From Chitinophaga silvatica (GTDB lineage: Bacteria; Bacteroidota; Bacteroidia; Chitinophagales; Chitinophagaceae), in NCBI RefSeq assembly GCF_003419895.1, contig NZ_QPMM01000001.1, positions 248,001-312,000 of the forward strand: a stretch of DNA of 64,000 bases, in the 5' to 3' direction. The notes below the pieces were generated by a model that saw only the letters and a program-made list of their open reading frames with translations, made no database searches and was not told the origin of the DNA. The first letter of the stretch is position 1, and each line of letters opens with the position of its first letter. The position numbers and the translations under genes were made by a program. Below are positions 35,804-45,430 of the stretch, one piece after another.

Positions 35804-36571
35804 ATGAAAATCCAAAACTCTTTCAAATGGCTCTTGCCTGCCTTCCTTGCATTTTGTGGGCTTAAGGCAGATGCGCAGCAGATCGACCTCGGAGCAAGAG
35901 GGGGTATTAGTATTCCTAATCTGTCTTCCGGCGGTAGTGATAACAATCCGTTAAACACAGGTTATAAATCCCGCCTTGGACCTGAGTTCGGAATCTTTGG
36001 AGAATATCATGTGAGCAAATTATTTTCCATCGAAGCAATGATTAATTTCTCTGGCCAGGGTGGTAAGAAAAGTGGTTTACAAGCCGTACCTGTACCAGCT
36101 GATAAAGCTGCCGCTTTACCTCCTGGTACCTTGTATCTCTACAACGACATTAAAAGTGAAGCTAAATTTAACTACCTAATGGTTCCAATCCTGGCTAAAT
36201 TCGGATGGGATCTCGGGCATTCGCCTCTTCGTTTATACGTAGATGCTGGTCCGTTTGTTGGTTTTCTGTTGAATGCCAAACAAGTTATTTCCGGTACCAG
36301 TGCTACCTACCTCGACCCGGCAGGAACAGTGCTTATTGCTCCTGCTATGAAGTTAGACCAGACTGTTGATATCAAAGATCAACTGCACAAGGTTAACGTG
36401 GGTGTAGCTGCAAACGTAGGCCTGGCTTATCAATTTGGCCGCAATAACATCTTCATCGAAGGTGGTGGCAACTACGGATTCCTGAATATCCAGAAAGGTA
36501 CTGCAAACGGTAAAAATAATATCGGTGCAGGTACTGTTGTTTTAGGATATGCTTACCGTATTAAAAAGTAA
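35804..36571 (+). CDS. outer membrane beta-barrel protein (PorT-like)
   Basis: A 255-residue protein with a signal peptide ending in ADAQQ and alternating beta-strands (LGARGGISIPNLSSGG, EFGIFGEYHVSKLFSIEAM, GLAYQFGRNNIFIEGGGNY). This pattern is that of the small porin/PorT-like barrel family of Bacteroidota. No specific role can be assigned. A terminator follows. Confidence 0.8.
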   Translation: MKIQNSFKWLLPAFLAFCGLKADAQQIDLGARGGISIPNLSSGGSDNNPLNTGYKSRLGPEFGIFGEYHVSKLFSIEAMINFSGQGGKKSGLQAVPVPADKAAALPPGTLYLYNDIKSEAKFNYLMVPILAKFGWDLGHSPLRLYVDAGPFVGFLLNAKQVISGTSATYLDPAGTVLIAPAMKLDQTVDIKDQLHKVNVGVAANVGLAYQFGRNNIFIEGGGNYGFLNIQKGTANGKNNIGAGTVVLGYAYRIKK

Positions 36572-36585
36572 GTCGTAATTTATTA

Positions 36586-36627
36586 AAAAATGGGCTGTCT
36601 CTTAGTTGTAGAGACAGCCCAATTTTT
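36586..36627 (+). terminator. bidirectional terminator between OMP and SDR genes
   Basis: GGGCTGTCTC (36592-36601) pairs with GAGACAGCCC (36611-36620), flanked by A and T runs. The stem is identical to that of the terminator at 24498. Confidence 0.9.
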
Positions 36628-36647
36628 ATTTTGTAGAAGAAAACTGT

Positions 36648-37364
36648 TTAGGGATTAGTAGACCATAATCCTGCTGTTTTCACCAGCACCCTTCTGTTCA
36701 TTTTCAGTTGATCTACCATGAACTCTGCCAGATCCTCTGGTTGTAATACCTTCTCAGGATTGCCATCTGTCAGATTAAGTTCTTTTGCCATATCTGTTGC
36801 TGTAGTACTCGGAGTGAGTGCGCTAACACGGATATTATGCTTGCGAACTTCCAGCATTAACGATTCTGTAAGCCCAAGCAAGCCAAATTTTGAGGCACTA
36901 TAAGCGCTGGTAAGCGGAGCGCCTCTTTGACCAGCCGTTGAAGATATATTGATGATATCCCCGGTTTTTCTGGCTATCATACCTGGTAATACCGCACGGG
37001 TGACATAATATACCCCCAGCAGGTTCACTTTGATAATATCTTCTACCTGGGTTGGAGTGAGATCTAGAAATCCTCCAAATGCCGAAATCCCTGCATTGTT
37101 GATGAGAATATCTATATCCCCAACTGCTTGCTGCAAAGTAGCAACTGCTGCCTCTACTGCCCCAAGGTCACTGACGTCTGCTACTGCATAAGCCGCATTT
37201 ACGCCCAATGCCTTTAACTCCTTAACAACAGTTTCCAATGCTGAGGCATTACGGCCTATTAATGCAATATCTACCCCTTCCTTTGCCAAAGCAATGGCTG
37301 TGGCCTTACCAATACCCTTACCACCTCCGGTAATCAGGGCCTTTTTACCTTTAATTGATTCCAT
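36648..37364 (-). CDS. short-chain dehydrogenase/reductase (3-ketoacyl-ACP-reductase-like)
   Basis: A 238-residue NAD(P)H-dependent SDR. The cofactor loop [10 protein letters not shown] (about 12-21), NNAGIS (about 88), the catalytic Ser in INISSTAGQ and the YSASKFG Tyr/Lys pair (about 154-160) are intact. It resembles FabG-like reductases of unknown substrate rather than the fatty-acid synthesis enzyme itself, since no fab genes are near. It is divergent from the epimerase-like gene at 37452. Confidence 0.9.
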   Translation of the reverse strand: MESIKGKKALITGGGKGIGKATAIALAKEGVDIALIGRNASALETVVKELKALGVNAAYAVADVSDLGAVEAAVATLQQAVGDIDILINNAGISAFGGFLDLTPTQVEDIIKVNLLGVYYVTRAVLPGMIARKTGDIINISSTAGQRGAPLTSAYSASKFGLLGLTESLMLEVRKHNIRVSALTPSTTATDMAKELNLTDGNPEKVLQPEDLAEFMVDQLKMNRRVLVKTAGLWSTNP

Positions 37365-37451
37365 ATGCTGATCTCCGTTTATTTAAATAAAAATCTTCGC
37401 CAAAGGTACAAAGCTTTTATCTTCGCACTATCTATCCAATTAATACTTCTC

Positions 37452-38321
37452 ATGATACAATTAACAAATGAAAGACTCAGCGTTGAGATAGCCAAACAGG
37501 GTGCTGAACTGCAAAGTATCAGGCGCACCGATTGGGAAATCGACTATCTGTGGAATGGTGATCCCGCTTTCTGGAGTAAAAGAAGCCCGGTATTGTTTCC
37601 CATAGTAGGTGGACTAAAAAACAATACTTACGAATATAACGGACAGAACTATACGATGGGTAGACACGGTTTTGCCCGAGATAAAGAATTTAAGGTTATA
37701 GAGCAATCTGTAGATAAAGTAACTTTTGAACTTACAGACAACGAAGAAACACTTAAAGTATATCCTTTTCGTTTTGTCTTTAACGTCACCTACCAGTTGG
37801 AAAGAAATAAACTGATTGTAACCTACAATGTCAGAAATACAGATGACAAAGTAATGCTATTCTCCGTTGGGGCACATCCGGCTTTTAGAGTGCCTCTGGT
37901 GAAAGATACCACCTATGAAGATTACTTCCTCCGCTTTAATAAGGTTGAAACAACAGGAATCTGGCCACTATCTCCAGACGGACAAATAGAGTCGGCCCCT
38001 GTTCCGTTTCTGAATCAGGTATCTGAACTTCCGCTTAAAAAGTCACTATTCTATAAAGATGCACTGGTATTCAAATCCCTTGCTTCCACCACAATTAGTA
38101 TTAAAAGTAAGCTTACCCCGCATGGACTTACAGTTAGCTATGATGGCTTTCCGTTTATGGGAATATGGGCGGCAAAAGACGCAGATTTCGTGTGTATAGA
38201 GCCTTGGTGCGGAATTGCTGATAGTGTAACTTCAAGTGGTAAGCTGGAAGATAAGGAAGGTATTTTGAGCTTAGAACCAGGAAATACTTTTACCAGAAGC
38301 TGGAATGTAGAACTCTATTAA
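37452..38321 (+). CDS. aldose 1-epimerase family protein (LacX-like)
   Basis: A 289-residue cytoplasmic protein of the galactose mutarotase-like fold. VEIAKQGAELQSIRR near the start, GRHGFARDKEF (about 79-89), the SVGAHPAFRVPL histidine region (about 142-153) and CIEPWCGIADS (about 255-265) are LacX/YeaD-type marks. It differs from the secreted galM at 23319 by lacking a signal peptide. I chose ATG 37452 since the longer frame from 37365 adds 29 residues unlike the family and overlaps the promoter region of the divergent SDR gene. Confidence 0.88.
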   Translation: MIQLTNERLSVEIAKQGAELQSIRRTDWEIDYLWNGDPAFWSKRSPVLFPIVGGLKNNTYEYNGQNYTMGRHGFARDKEFKVIEQSVDKVTFELTDNEETLKVYPFRFVFNVTYQLERNKLIVTYNVRNTDDKVMLFSVGAHPAFRVPLVKDTTYEDYFLRFNKVETTGIWPLSPDGQIESAPVPFLNQVSELPLKKSLFYKDALVFKSLASTTISIKSKLTPHGLTVSYDGFPFMGIWAAKDADFVCIEPWCGIADSVTSSGKLEDKEGILSLEPGNTFTRSWNVELY

Positions 38322-38460
38322 TATTTCAAAATCATTAATGTCCGGATAAGTCGGGTGTGTCGGATATCATTAACTAGCAGGCCATGCGATTTGCAAGTGC
38401 TAAAGAATATATTGAAGGAAAGGCTGACAGCGCAATAGTCAGCCAAAGAGAATAAAGAAA

Positions 38461-38549
38461 GAGGATGTATCAAAAGTAATCTGAAACGAAATTACTCTAG
38501 ATCAGGTGCCCCAATAAAATCGGGAATAATTTACTTTTAATACATCCTC
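38461..38549. repeat. inverted repeat between convergent genes
   Basis: GAGGATGTAT-N-AAAAGTAA (38461-38479) pairs with its reverse complement at 38531-38549, leaving a loop of about 51 nt. A shorter hairpin GGCTGAC/GTCAGCC precedes it (38422-38444). The unit lies between convergent genes and probably ends transcription from both sides, or is a dispersed REP-like repeat. Confidence 0.65.
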
Positions 38550-38568
38550 CTCTTTATTGAAAAATATT

Positions 38569-39084
38569 CTAGAAATTATAACCTGCTTTCAGACCGAAGA
38601 AGCCATGAGTTTTGTCATGAAACCATGCCTCATATTTAGCTTCAACATCCAATCCCAGTAAGCGAATACCAACTCCCGGGGCTATCAATCCGCCAACTCC
38701 GTTGTTGTAATCCCCTGTAAAATTTGCCGTACCGCCTTCAAGTTTCACATACAGAATAGATACAAGTTTGTATCTGAGACCTAAACGAACCGGGATAACA
38801 TTAGCACTTTTTACTTCGTAATTTCCACCCGGTGCTGGAATAGTTTTACCGGGAAAGTGAAAATAACTTACAGAACCAACGGCTGTAAGGCCGGCAATTA
38901 ATTTTACATCAGCCCCTAAACCGATACCATAACCAGTATTGTGGGTGTCGCCGAAGTCGCCTGTTGGGAATCCTACCTCTACAAACGGTCCTATACTGAA
39001 CCTTTTTAATTGTGCCTGCGCCGAATGGTTGATAAAGCAGACAAGCAACAACATACTTACCAATGATAGTATGGTCTTTTTCAT
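38569..39084 (-). CDS. outer membrane beta-barrel protein
   Basis: A 171-residue protein with a signal peptide ending in AQAQL and short alternating strands (FSIGPFVEVGFPTGDFG, GYGIGLGADVKLIAG, LRYKLVSILYVKLEGG), ending in LKAGYNF. The fold is a small porin/OmpW-like barrel. ATG 39084 is preferred over a TTG at 39093, because the hydrophobic signal begins there. It follows the RND gene in the same direction after 50 bp and may be read from the efflux operon. Confidence 0.75.
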   Translation of the reverse strand: MKKTILSLVSMLLLVCFINHSAQAQLKRFSIGPFVEVGFPTGDFGDTHNTGYGIGLGADVKLIAGLTAVGSVSYFHFPGKTIPAPGGNYEVKSANVIPVRLGLRYKLVSILYVKLEGGTANFTGDYNNGVGGLIAPGVGIRLLGLDVEAKYEAWFHDKTHGFFGLKAGYNF

Positions 39085-39142
39085 AGAAATCAATTTTCAA
39101 AAGGATTGGTGATGCTCGAGTCACTCTAAATTTACGTAACTA

Positions 39143-42100
39143 TTACGAATTTAGAACAGAGGGAGCATGCACTTTCCTGTTGTCTTCCTGGTGTTTTGGC
39201 TTCAAAACCTCTACAGCAGGAGGTATTAACTGATAAACTACGGGCGTAACTATACGAGATAATAATGTACTGCTAATTAGGCCTCCGATCAATACTATCG
39301 CTAATGGTGCAATTAATGGATTAGTAGAAATCGCAATAGGTATTAATCCGCCTATCGCGGTTAGGGAGGTAAGTACAATTGGCAAAAACCGTACTTCACC
39401 AGCTTCCCTGATCGCCTCCTTTAATGGTTTGCCTTGCATTCTTAGCTGGTTGGTAAAATCTACCAATAGTATGGTATTCTTTACTTCTATTCCTGCCAGA
39501 GCTATCAAACCAATGATTGCAACAAATGATAAACTATTTCCTGTCATCCACAACGCTATGGCGGCTCCAACTACCCCTAACGGAATAACCGAGAGCACAA
39601 TAAGCATACTCTTAAAGGTCTTGAATTGTAAGATTAATGCCGCGATAAACATAAATACCGTAACGATTATTACACTGGTAAAACCACTGAATGAGCTTTT
39701 TCTACTCTCCACTTCTCCTCCCATTTCATAGGAATACCCAGCGGGTAGGGGAGTAGCATTCATGTTTTCTATCACTTTATCGATAACCTTATCGGTTAGG
39801 AAGCCTTTTTTGATAAAGGCATTCACAGCGGCTACACGATTTTTTTCCTGGTGCCTGATAGTAGAAGGAGAGGTCTCCAGCTGCATAGTCGCGATTTGTG
39901 ATAACGGAATAGCTGTGCCTTGCTGATTATTTACATAGATAGACTGAAGCACATCCAGATTAGGTTTTCCGGTTTTCTGACTGGTCAGCAGAATATCATA
40001 GTCATTGTCGTTACGATCGTTGTATTGCCCTAAATTGATACCGGCAACGGCTAAACGAACAGCTCTGTCGATATTAATAGTAGGAATACCCAACTGTTGT
40101 GCCTTTTCCTTATCTATTTTTATTCTGATATCAGATTTTAGATTGTCGAGCGGATTGTTGATATATATAGTACCGGGAACCTTTTCCAGCATCTTTTCCA
40201 CCCTTCCTGCCAGGACTCTTAAAGTATCCAGGTTATCGCCGAATATCCGGACTTCTACAGGTGCTGCAATCGGAGGGCCCTGCTCGAAATTTTTTACTTC
40301 TATGCGCGCACCTGGGTAAGGAGTCCATTTATGTCGGAGTCTTTCAATTAACTGGCTTTTTTGTACTTGTGAAGTATGCGGATCGAGTTGCACAAATATC
40401 TGGGCATAGTCACTACGTTCATTTTCCTGCCCCTCATTGTAATAAATCCTTGGATTACCTTTACCCACATTACTGGCGAAGGAAGAAATAACCGGTTCCT
40501 GCTTTAATTCTTTCTCTATTTGCTGAACTATAGTATTGGTATAGGTAAGATTACTTTGTGGAGGTGCCAGTATATTGATCAGAAACTGTGGCTTCTCTGA
40601 TGATGGAAATAAACTAAATCCAATAGCTTTGAATAACCCTAACGAGGCTATGAAGATCACTAAAGATACCATCAGGGCAAGTATTGGCCGTTGTAATGCT
40701 TTATCTAACAAACGAGCATAACTTCCATGAATCAACTTCTTTAACCCCCTCATAAATATATTACCATCCGGATGGCCCTGATGCTCTTTCAGCAGGCGAC
40801 TGGCAAGAAATGGAATTATAGTTAATGAAACAGCCATAGAAGCCAGTACACTGAATATTACGGCCAAAGGAAGGCTACGGATAAAGTCGCCACTTCCTTC
40901 AGGCATAAACACCAGCGGCATAAAAGCTATGATGAGAGACGCTGTACAGCCTACTACTGCCAGGCCAATCTGACTGGTGGCCTTCAGCGTAGCTTCCATT
41001 CTGTTATATCCGGCAAGCATCCATCTTTCTATATTTTCAACAACAACAATACTATCATCTACCAATAAACCCAATGCTACTACTAATCCCACAATACTCA
41101 ACTGATTCAGATTATAACCAAACAGGTGCAGTAATACAATCCCAAGCGATAGCGACAAGGGAATAGAGATCATCACAATTAAGGATGGGCGCTGCCCAAG
41201 GGGTAGCAAGGTTAATGCTACAAGCAGGATAGCAATCAGAAAATCTTTACCTAAACCACTCAACCTGCTGTTCACAGCTGCTGCCTGATCAAAATACTGA
41301 ATCATGTCTATATTGGCAGGCAAGGTTTTCTTAAAGGCCTCCAGAGTGGGTTTATAGAGCTGTTGGGTTTTGGTGATGTTTTCTCCGCTTTTCTGAGCTG
41401 CTGATACTATAACACTCCTATGGCCATTCAGGCGAGCAAAATACTTCTCATCTTCGAATCCATAATAAATAGTTGCAATGTCTTTTAGGAGGATGTTTTT
41501 ACCATTGGGAGCGGCTACAATTGTATTCCCTATTTCATCTATATGCTCATAACTGCCACTGGTTTTTATATTGAATGTTCTTTCACCGGCATCGATGCTG
41601 CCACCGGGAATGTTGGCCATTTCACTCTGAATCGCATTGGTAATGGCACCGATTGGCAAATGTAATTGAGCCATCTTGTCGAGTGCCAGTTCAATTCTTA
41701 CCTGCTGATCAGGTAATCCATGGATCTTCACTTTCTTCAGGGCCGGAATTTTTTCCAGCTCGTCCTGTAAGTTATCGGCATACTTTTTCAATTGATCCCT
41801 GGAAGCATTTTCTGAGATTAGTGCAACCTGTAATACATTTACATCTGAAGGTTCCTGCTTTTTAACATCAATGCTATAAATATCGGCAGGGAGGTCTTTT
41901 CGCTTGTTATTTACTTCTCTTACCAGCTCCTGGTATTTCTGATCTACATTACTGCTATATTTATATTCTACTCTGATAACGGCCACACCATCGCTGATAT
42001 TGGTCCTTATTTTTTTGATATCGTCGAGTGCATAGATTTCTTTTTCCAGGGGATCAACAACCAGGCTTTCCAGGTCTTTCGGACTGGTACCAGGATATAA

Positions 42101-42247
42101 TACTACCACTGTAAATTGTGGGGCTCTCATTTCCGGGTCTTCCGATCTGGGCATCGTAAGTATAGTGGTTATTCCCAGTACGATAATCATTATAAAGATG
42201 ATGAGCGTGAACTGGTAATTTTTAACCGCGTATTTAGCTATTTTCAT
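39143..42247 (-). CDS. RND family efflux transporter permease
   Basis: A 1034-residue inner-membrane proton-driven pump of the AcrB/HAE superfamily. The layout is a first helix (residues 10-30), a large periplasmic porter part, helices around 335-540, a second periplasmic part and helices from about 860. Motif-like LVVALGLLVDDSIVVVENIERW (about 390-410, written here in part) holds the paired Asp residues of the proton relay. It is the last gene of the TetR-controlled tolC-MFP-RND operon, 10 bp after the MFP gene. The substrate class cannot be told. Confidence 0.93.
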   Translation of the reverse strand: MKIAKYAVKNYQFTLIIFIMIIVLGITTILTMPRSEDPEMRAPQFTVVVLYPGTSPKDLESLVVDPLEKEIYALDDIKKIRTNISDGVAVIRVEYKYSSNVDQKYQELVREVNNKRKDLPADIYSIDVKKQEPSDVNVLQVALISENASRDQLKKYADNLQDELEKIPALKKVKIHGLPDQQVRIELALDKMAQLHLPIGAITNAIQSEMANIPGGSIDAGERTFNIKTSGSYEHIDEIGNTIVAAPNGKNILLKDIATIYYGFEDEKYFARLNGHRSVIVSAAQKSGENITKTQQLYKPTLEAFKKTLPANIDMIQYFDQAAAVNSRLSGLGKDFLIAILLVALTLLPLGQRPSLIVMISIPLSLSLGIVLLHLFGYNLNQLSIVGLVVALGLLVDDSIVVVENIERWMLAGYNRMEATLKATSQIGLAVVGCTASLIIAFMPLVFMPEGSGDFIRSLPLAVIFSVLASMAVSLTIIPFLASRLLKEHQGHPDGNIFMRGLKKLIHGSYARLLDKALQRPILALMVSLVIFIASLGLFKAIGFSLFPSSEKPQFLINILAPPQSNLTYTNTIVQQIEKELKQEPVISSFASNVGKGNPRIYYNEGQENERSDYAQIFVQLDPHTSQVQKSQLIERLRHKWTPYPGARIEVKNFEQGPPIAAPVEVRIFGDNLDTLRVLAGRVEKMLEKVPGTIYINNPLDNLKSDIRIKIDKEKAQQLGIPTINIDRAVRLAVAGINLGQYNDRNDNDYDILLTSQKTGKPNLDVLQSIYVNNQQGTAIPLSQIATMQLETSPSTIRHQEKNRVAAVNAFIKKGFLTDKVIDKVIENMNATPLPAGYSYEMGGEVESRKSSFSGFTSVIIVTVFMFIAALILQFKTFKSMLIVLSVIPLGVVGAAIALWMTGNSLSFVAIIGLIALAGIEVKNTILLVDFTNQLRMQGKPLKEAIREAGEVRFLPIVLTSLTAIGGLIPIAISTNPLIAPLAIVLIGGLISSTLLSRIVTPVVYQLIPPAVEVLKPKHQEDNRKVHAPSVLNS

Positions 42248-42257
42248 GATAGTATTA

Positions 42258-43295
42258 TTAAGGAATGATGCGGATTAAAGATTGATCTTTTAAGTATGCG
42301 CTACCGGAAATAATCAGTGCAGAAGCCTGTTCCAGCCCCCCGCTAATTAATACCTGGTCTTTTTCTATACCAGCTACGGATACAGGAATTCTGTGTGCTG
42401 TTTGTTTATCATTTGTGATAAATACAGCACCGGTGTTTCCGTCACCATCCAGCAGTGCAGCATACGGTATACGCCAGATGCCTTTTTGATTATTGGAGGA
42501 GGTGAGAATCTGACATCTGCCAAACATCCCTGTGGCAATAGGAACGGAATGCCGGTCGGTGATTTGAATATCTGTAAGGAAAGTGCCGCTTGCAGCTTCT
42601 ATACCTTCAGCTTTACGACTAATTCGGGCATATAATTTCTGATCACCCACTTCAATAATGGCGCTGTCTCCGGTTTTCACCTGGCTCCATTCCTTATCGC
42701 TTAAGCCTACACGCAGTAACCAGGTAGATTTCCCTGCTCCATTGGTTTGTAATACGGCAGTTCCGGAGGTAATAAGTTGGCCTACATTGGCCATTTTGCG
42801 AAGTACATAACCGTTTTGAGTAGCCCGTATTTCTGAATGACTTCTATTGAATCCGGTGGTATTAAGTTGTTGTTTTGCCAGATCCAGCGAGGTTTTGCTA
42901 TTGTCGAGCTGCTCGCGGGTAGATACACTGTCGTTGAATAATCTGAGAGTTCGGTCGTAGTCGCGTTGGGCTTTTTCAACGGTTAGTACATCTCTTTGCC
43001 ATTGGGCATTTATTTCAGTAAGGTCTAAAGTAGCGAGCACCTGACCGGCACTTATTTTATCACCTTCTTTTACAAAGATTTGTTTGATGATTCCATTTGT
43101 TTTAAAGGAGAGCAGTACTTCATCATCAGTGGTAAATTGTCCGGATGCCTGTATAATATTGCTGCCGCTTTGTTGACTCAGTTGCATAATACGTACGGGT
43201 ATGGTATCACTAACCTGAGTGGTATCAGGCTCAGTTTTCCGGCCGCAGGAAAATAGTATAACGGAAAAGGATAGAAGTAGGAATGTATTTTTCAT
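42258..43295 (-). CDS. RND efflux periplasmic adaptor (membrane fusion protein)
   Basis: A 345-residue lipoprotein (signal ending ILFSC, Cys near 17). Biotinyl-lipoyl-like half motifs (IKQIFVKEGDKISAGQVLATLD and RATQNGYVLRKMANVGQL, quoted in part) flank an alpha-helical hairpin at about 105-155. A beta-barrel and membrane-proximal domain follow. It would bridge the RND pump and the TolC-type channel. It lies 10 bp from both neighbours in the operon. Confidence 0.92.
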   Translation of the reverse strand: MKNTFLLLSFSVILFSCGRKTEPDTTQVSDTIPVRIMQLSQQSGSNIIQASGQFTTDDEVLLSFKTNGIIKQIFVKEGDKISAGQVLATLDLTEINAQWQRDVLTVEKAQRDYDRTLRLFNDSVSTREQLDNSKTSLDLAKQQLNTTGFNRSHSEIRATQNGYVLRKMANVGQLITSGTAVLQTNGAGKSTWLLRVGLSDKEWSQVKTGDSAIIEVGDQKLYARISRKAEGIEAASGTFLTDIQITDRHSVPIATGMFGRCQILTSSNNQKGIWRIPYAALLDGDGNTGAVFITNDKQTAHRIPVSVAGIEKDQVLISGGLEQASALIISGSAYLKDQSLIRIIP

Positions 43296-43305
43296 GATGA
43301 GTTTT

Positions 43306-44673
43306 TTATTGTTGATGATCGTTGATATCGTAACCAGCTACCGCACGTTCTACGGCTGCATAAGCCGTTTGTACTGCGGCGAGGGCAATGGTATTTTTAA
43401 GTTGGGCCTGCGTTAATTGGTTTTGCGCATCCAATAGTTCGAGATAGAGAAGTTGGCCTTCCTTGTAAACTTTTAGCTGATCGCGGTAGTATTTTTCAGA
43501 GAAGGCAAGCTGACTTTTAGCTGCCTGCATATTTGCCAGGGCTGTCTGATAATTCTGGGTAGTCTGATATAGCTGTAGTTCAAGTGCATCCTGAGTTTTA
43601 GCTGTTTCATTTACTATTTCATGTACCTGGTTACTGGCTTGTTGTATGCGGTATTTTTGTTTGTTTGAAGAAAAGATGTTCCATTCCAGGTTTACACCAA
43701 TCAGGTAGTAGCGGGTATCCTGGTTAAAGTGGGCCATAGCACCTTGGGAGCCGAGATCAACAAATGTATTGAGCTTGGGGATTAGGTAGGAACGTTGCAT
43801 TTTTTCGTTAAGCTGATAGGCTGTGGTGGCGCTTTTATACTGTTGTAATTCCTCACGGCCATTAATGTCCTTCGCTGGTAATGCAACCCGAATTCCAAGC
43901 AGGGTACTGTCTAAAGTAATATCGGATTCCAGGTCTCTGTTTAAGAGGAAATTGAAGTAAGCCTGGGCGTTACGTCTGTTATTTTCGGCCTGATTGATGT
44001 CGGAAATAATTTTCTCCTGTTCTGTACGGGCGCGATAAACTGCGGTATTATTTCTTACACCATTTTTCACCATGCTTTCATTGATGCGAATGTTTTCATT
44101 AATTAGAAGCATGGCATTCCTGTAAATATCTACAGACTGAAACGCCTGGTAGTATTGGAAATACGCAGATTTTATGTCTTTAACCAACTCACGTTTGTAT
44201 ACATTGAGAGCGGCCTGTTGTTGAGATATTTGTTGCTGCTTTATTTTCTGATTGTAATAGATTTCGGCATTGATGAGCGGCAGACTGGCCCTTACTTTCG
44301 CATCGTAAAAGTTTTCCGGATTGAGTTGAAAGGAGACGTTGCTGAGGGTTGGAAATTGATGACTATTGGTAAGTTGGTTCAGGCTGCTGTATACAGGGTT
44401 CATTAAATCGCCGATGGGGAAGTCGATGGTTCTGCCCCCTTTGGATTTGGTGTAGGAACCGAGAACAGCCACATTGGGGCCGAAGAGGCTTCTGGCTTCC
44501 TGTAGTGCCAGCATAGACCGGGTTAGCTCAAACTGTTGTGATTTAAGGCCTTTGTTGTTATGAAAGGCTACCTGTATATACTCATCGAGTATATTTTGTT
44601 GCGCGAATGTTTGAAGAAAGAAAAGCAGCATCGGGCTTATTAACAATGCTCCTTTTTTGATTGACGTATACAT
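43306..44673 (-). CDS. TolC family outer membrane efflux protein
   Basis: A 455-residue outer-membrane channel protein with a signal peptide ending in TFAQQ. It has the two-fold repeat of long coiled-coil helices (about 150-240 and 350-440) typical of TolC/OEP, and the LYLELLDAQNQLTQAQL block before the end. It is the first gene of the operon. A TetR operator copy touches its start codon (44676-44688) and a second lies 66 bp further upstream. Confidence 0.92.
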   Translation of the reverse strand: MYTSIKKGALLISPMLLFFLQTFAQQNILDEYIQVAFHNNKGLKSQQFELTRSMLALQEARSLFGPNVAVLGSYTKSKGGRTIDFPIGDLMNPVYSSLNQLTNSHQFPTLSNVSFQLNPENFYDAKVRASLPLINAEIYYNQKIKQQQISQQQAALNVYKRELVKDIKSAYFQYYQAFQSVDIYRNAMLLINENIRINESMVKNGVRNNTAVYRARTEQEKIISDINQAENNRRNAQAYFNFLLNRDLESDITLDSTLLGIRVALPAKDINGREELQQYKSATTAYQLNEKMQRSYLIPKLNTFVDLGSQGAMAHFNQDTRYYLIGVNLEWNIFSSNKQKYRIQQASNQVHEIVNETAKTQDALELQLYQTTQNYQTALANMQAAKSQLAFSEKYYRDQLKVYKEGQLLYLELLDAQNQLTQAQLKNTIALAAVQTAYAAVERAVAGYDINDHQQ

Positions 44674-44675
44674 AG

Positions 44676-44688
44676 TGAACGGTGTTTA
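44676..44688. promoter_or_regulatory. TetR operator copy 1 (at tolC-type gene start)
   Basis: TGAACGGTGTTTA on the plus strand, an imperfect palindrome of form TRAAC-N3-GTTYA, immediately upstream of the start codon of the efflux operon. It matches the sites at 44742 and 45440. Confidence 0.65.
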
Positions 44689-44701
44689 GTGGTATCGAAA
44701 A

Positions 44702-44722
44702 AAATAAAGCCTCTGGCTTTTA
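44702..44722 (-). terminator. short leader hairpin with T-run upstream of the efflux operon
   Basis: On the minus strand AAAGCC-AGA-GGCTTT is followed by A and a T-run. It lies between the two operators in the leader. It could be an attenuator or a weak second terminator for the TetR gene. Confidence 0.4.
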
Positions 44723-44741
44723 TTAATCGATGTTGATATAC

Positions 44742-44754
44742 TGAACGGTGTTTA
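44742..44754. promoter_or_regulatory. TetR operator copy 2 (efflux operon promoter)
   Basis: TGAACGGTGTTTA, identical to the copy at 44676. On the minus strand TATATC follows at the place where the TetR gene's own -7 element lies relative to its operator. Confidence 0.65.
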
Positions 44755-44768
44755 ATATTCCTGTTAAA

Positions 44769-44790
44769 AAAAAGGCCATTGCCTTTTTAA
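44769..44790 (-). terminator. terminator after the TetR gene
   Basis: AAAAAGGC-CATT-GCCTTTTT stem between the TetR stop codon and the efflux operon leader, with a T-run on the minus strand. Confidence 0.75.
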
Positions 44791-44793
44791 TAT

Positions 44794-45411
44794 TTATGCT
44801 TTCATATTATTTAGAAATTCCCGCGCCGCTTTTTCAATTACTTGCGGAAGATCTTCCACTGTGTAACTGGTAGCTTTCAAACACCGGCCTCTTAATTGTA
44901 AGCTGATCAAACCGTGTGCAAAGGCCCACATAGACATCGCAGCCAAATTTGGGTCTGTGTATTTGATCACCTTTTTCTCAACACACTCATTCACAAGGTC
45001 TAACAGTGCAAGATAAGAACCATCTCCACCTTCCCACCTTTCTTCTTCCGGAATAGCATTCATGGGAGCTTTAATAATGAACATAAGATCATACAATTCA
45101 GGGTTTTCCCATGCAAACCCGATATAGGCCATTGCAAGCTGCTCTAACCGCTTAAATGGATCCTTATCAGTTATTTTATCCCTAAAATGATCAGTAAGTT
45201 TATGAAACGCCTCTGTTTGTACTTCATACAATAACCTGTCCTTATCCTTAAAATAAAGATAGATCGTAGCCGGACTATATTCTATTTTGTCTGCAATATT
45301 GCGAATAGATACCTTTTCGTACCCCTCCTCAACAAACATTTTGATAGCTACATCCGCTATTCGCCTGCGCATCTCCGCTTTTTCGCGCTCTTTTCTTTCT
45401 ACTATTCCCAA
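44794..45411 (-). CDS. TetR family repressor of the RND efflux operon
   Basis: A 205-residue regulator. The DNA-binding domain (about 12-60) shows RRRIADVAIKMFVEEGYEKVS and NIADKIEYSPATIYLYFKDKD. The rest is a TetR C-terminal ligand domain. Translation starts at TTG 45411 (GIVERKERE follows, typical of relatives), and the promoter lies just upstream. The first ATG at 45372 would cut into the domain. Its gene precedes the efflux genes in the same direction, and three copies of one operator sit at its own promoter and at the efflux promoter. Confidence 0.9.
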   Translation of the reverse strand: MGIVERKEREKAEMRRRIADVAIKMFVEEGYEKVSIRNIADKIEYSPATIYLYFKDKDRLLYEVQTEAFHKLTDHFRDKITDKDPFKRLEQLAMAYIGFAWENPELYDLMFIIKAPMNAIPEEERWEGGDGSYLALLDLVNECVEKKVIKYTDPNLAAMSMWAFAHGLISLQLRGRCLKATSYTVEDLPQVIEKAAREFLNNMKA

Positions 45412-45430
45412 ATTAGAATTGTTTACAGTG

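Noticed and set aside
37365..37451. 29-codon N-terminal extension of the LacX-like protein
   Set aside because: It reads unlike the family and runs through the promoter region shared with the divergent SDR gene. ATG 37452 gives the normal length.
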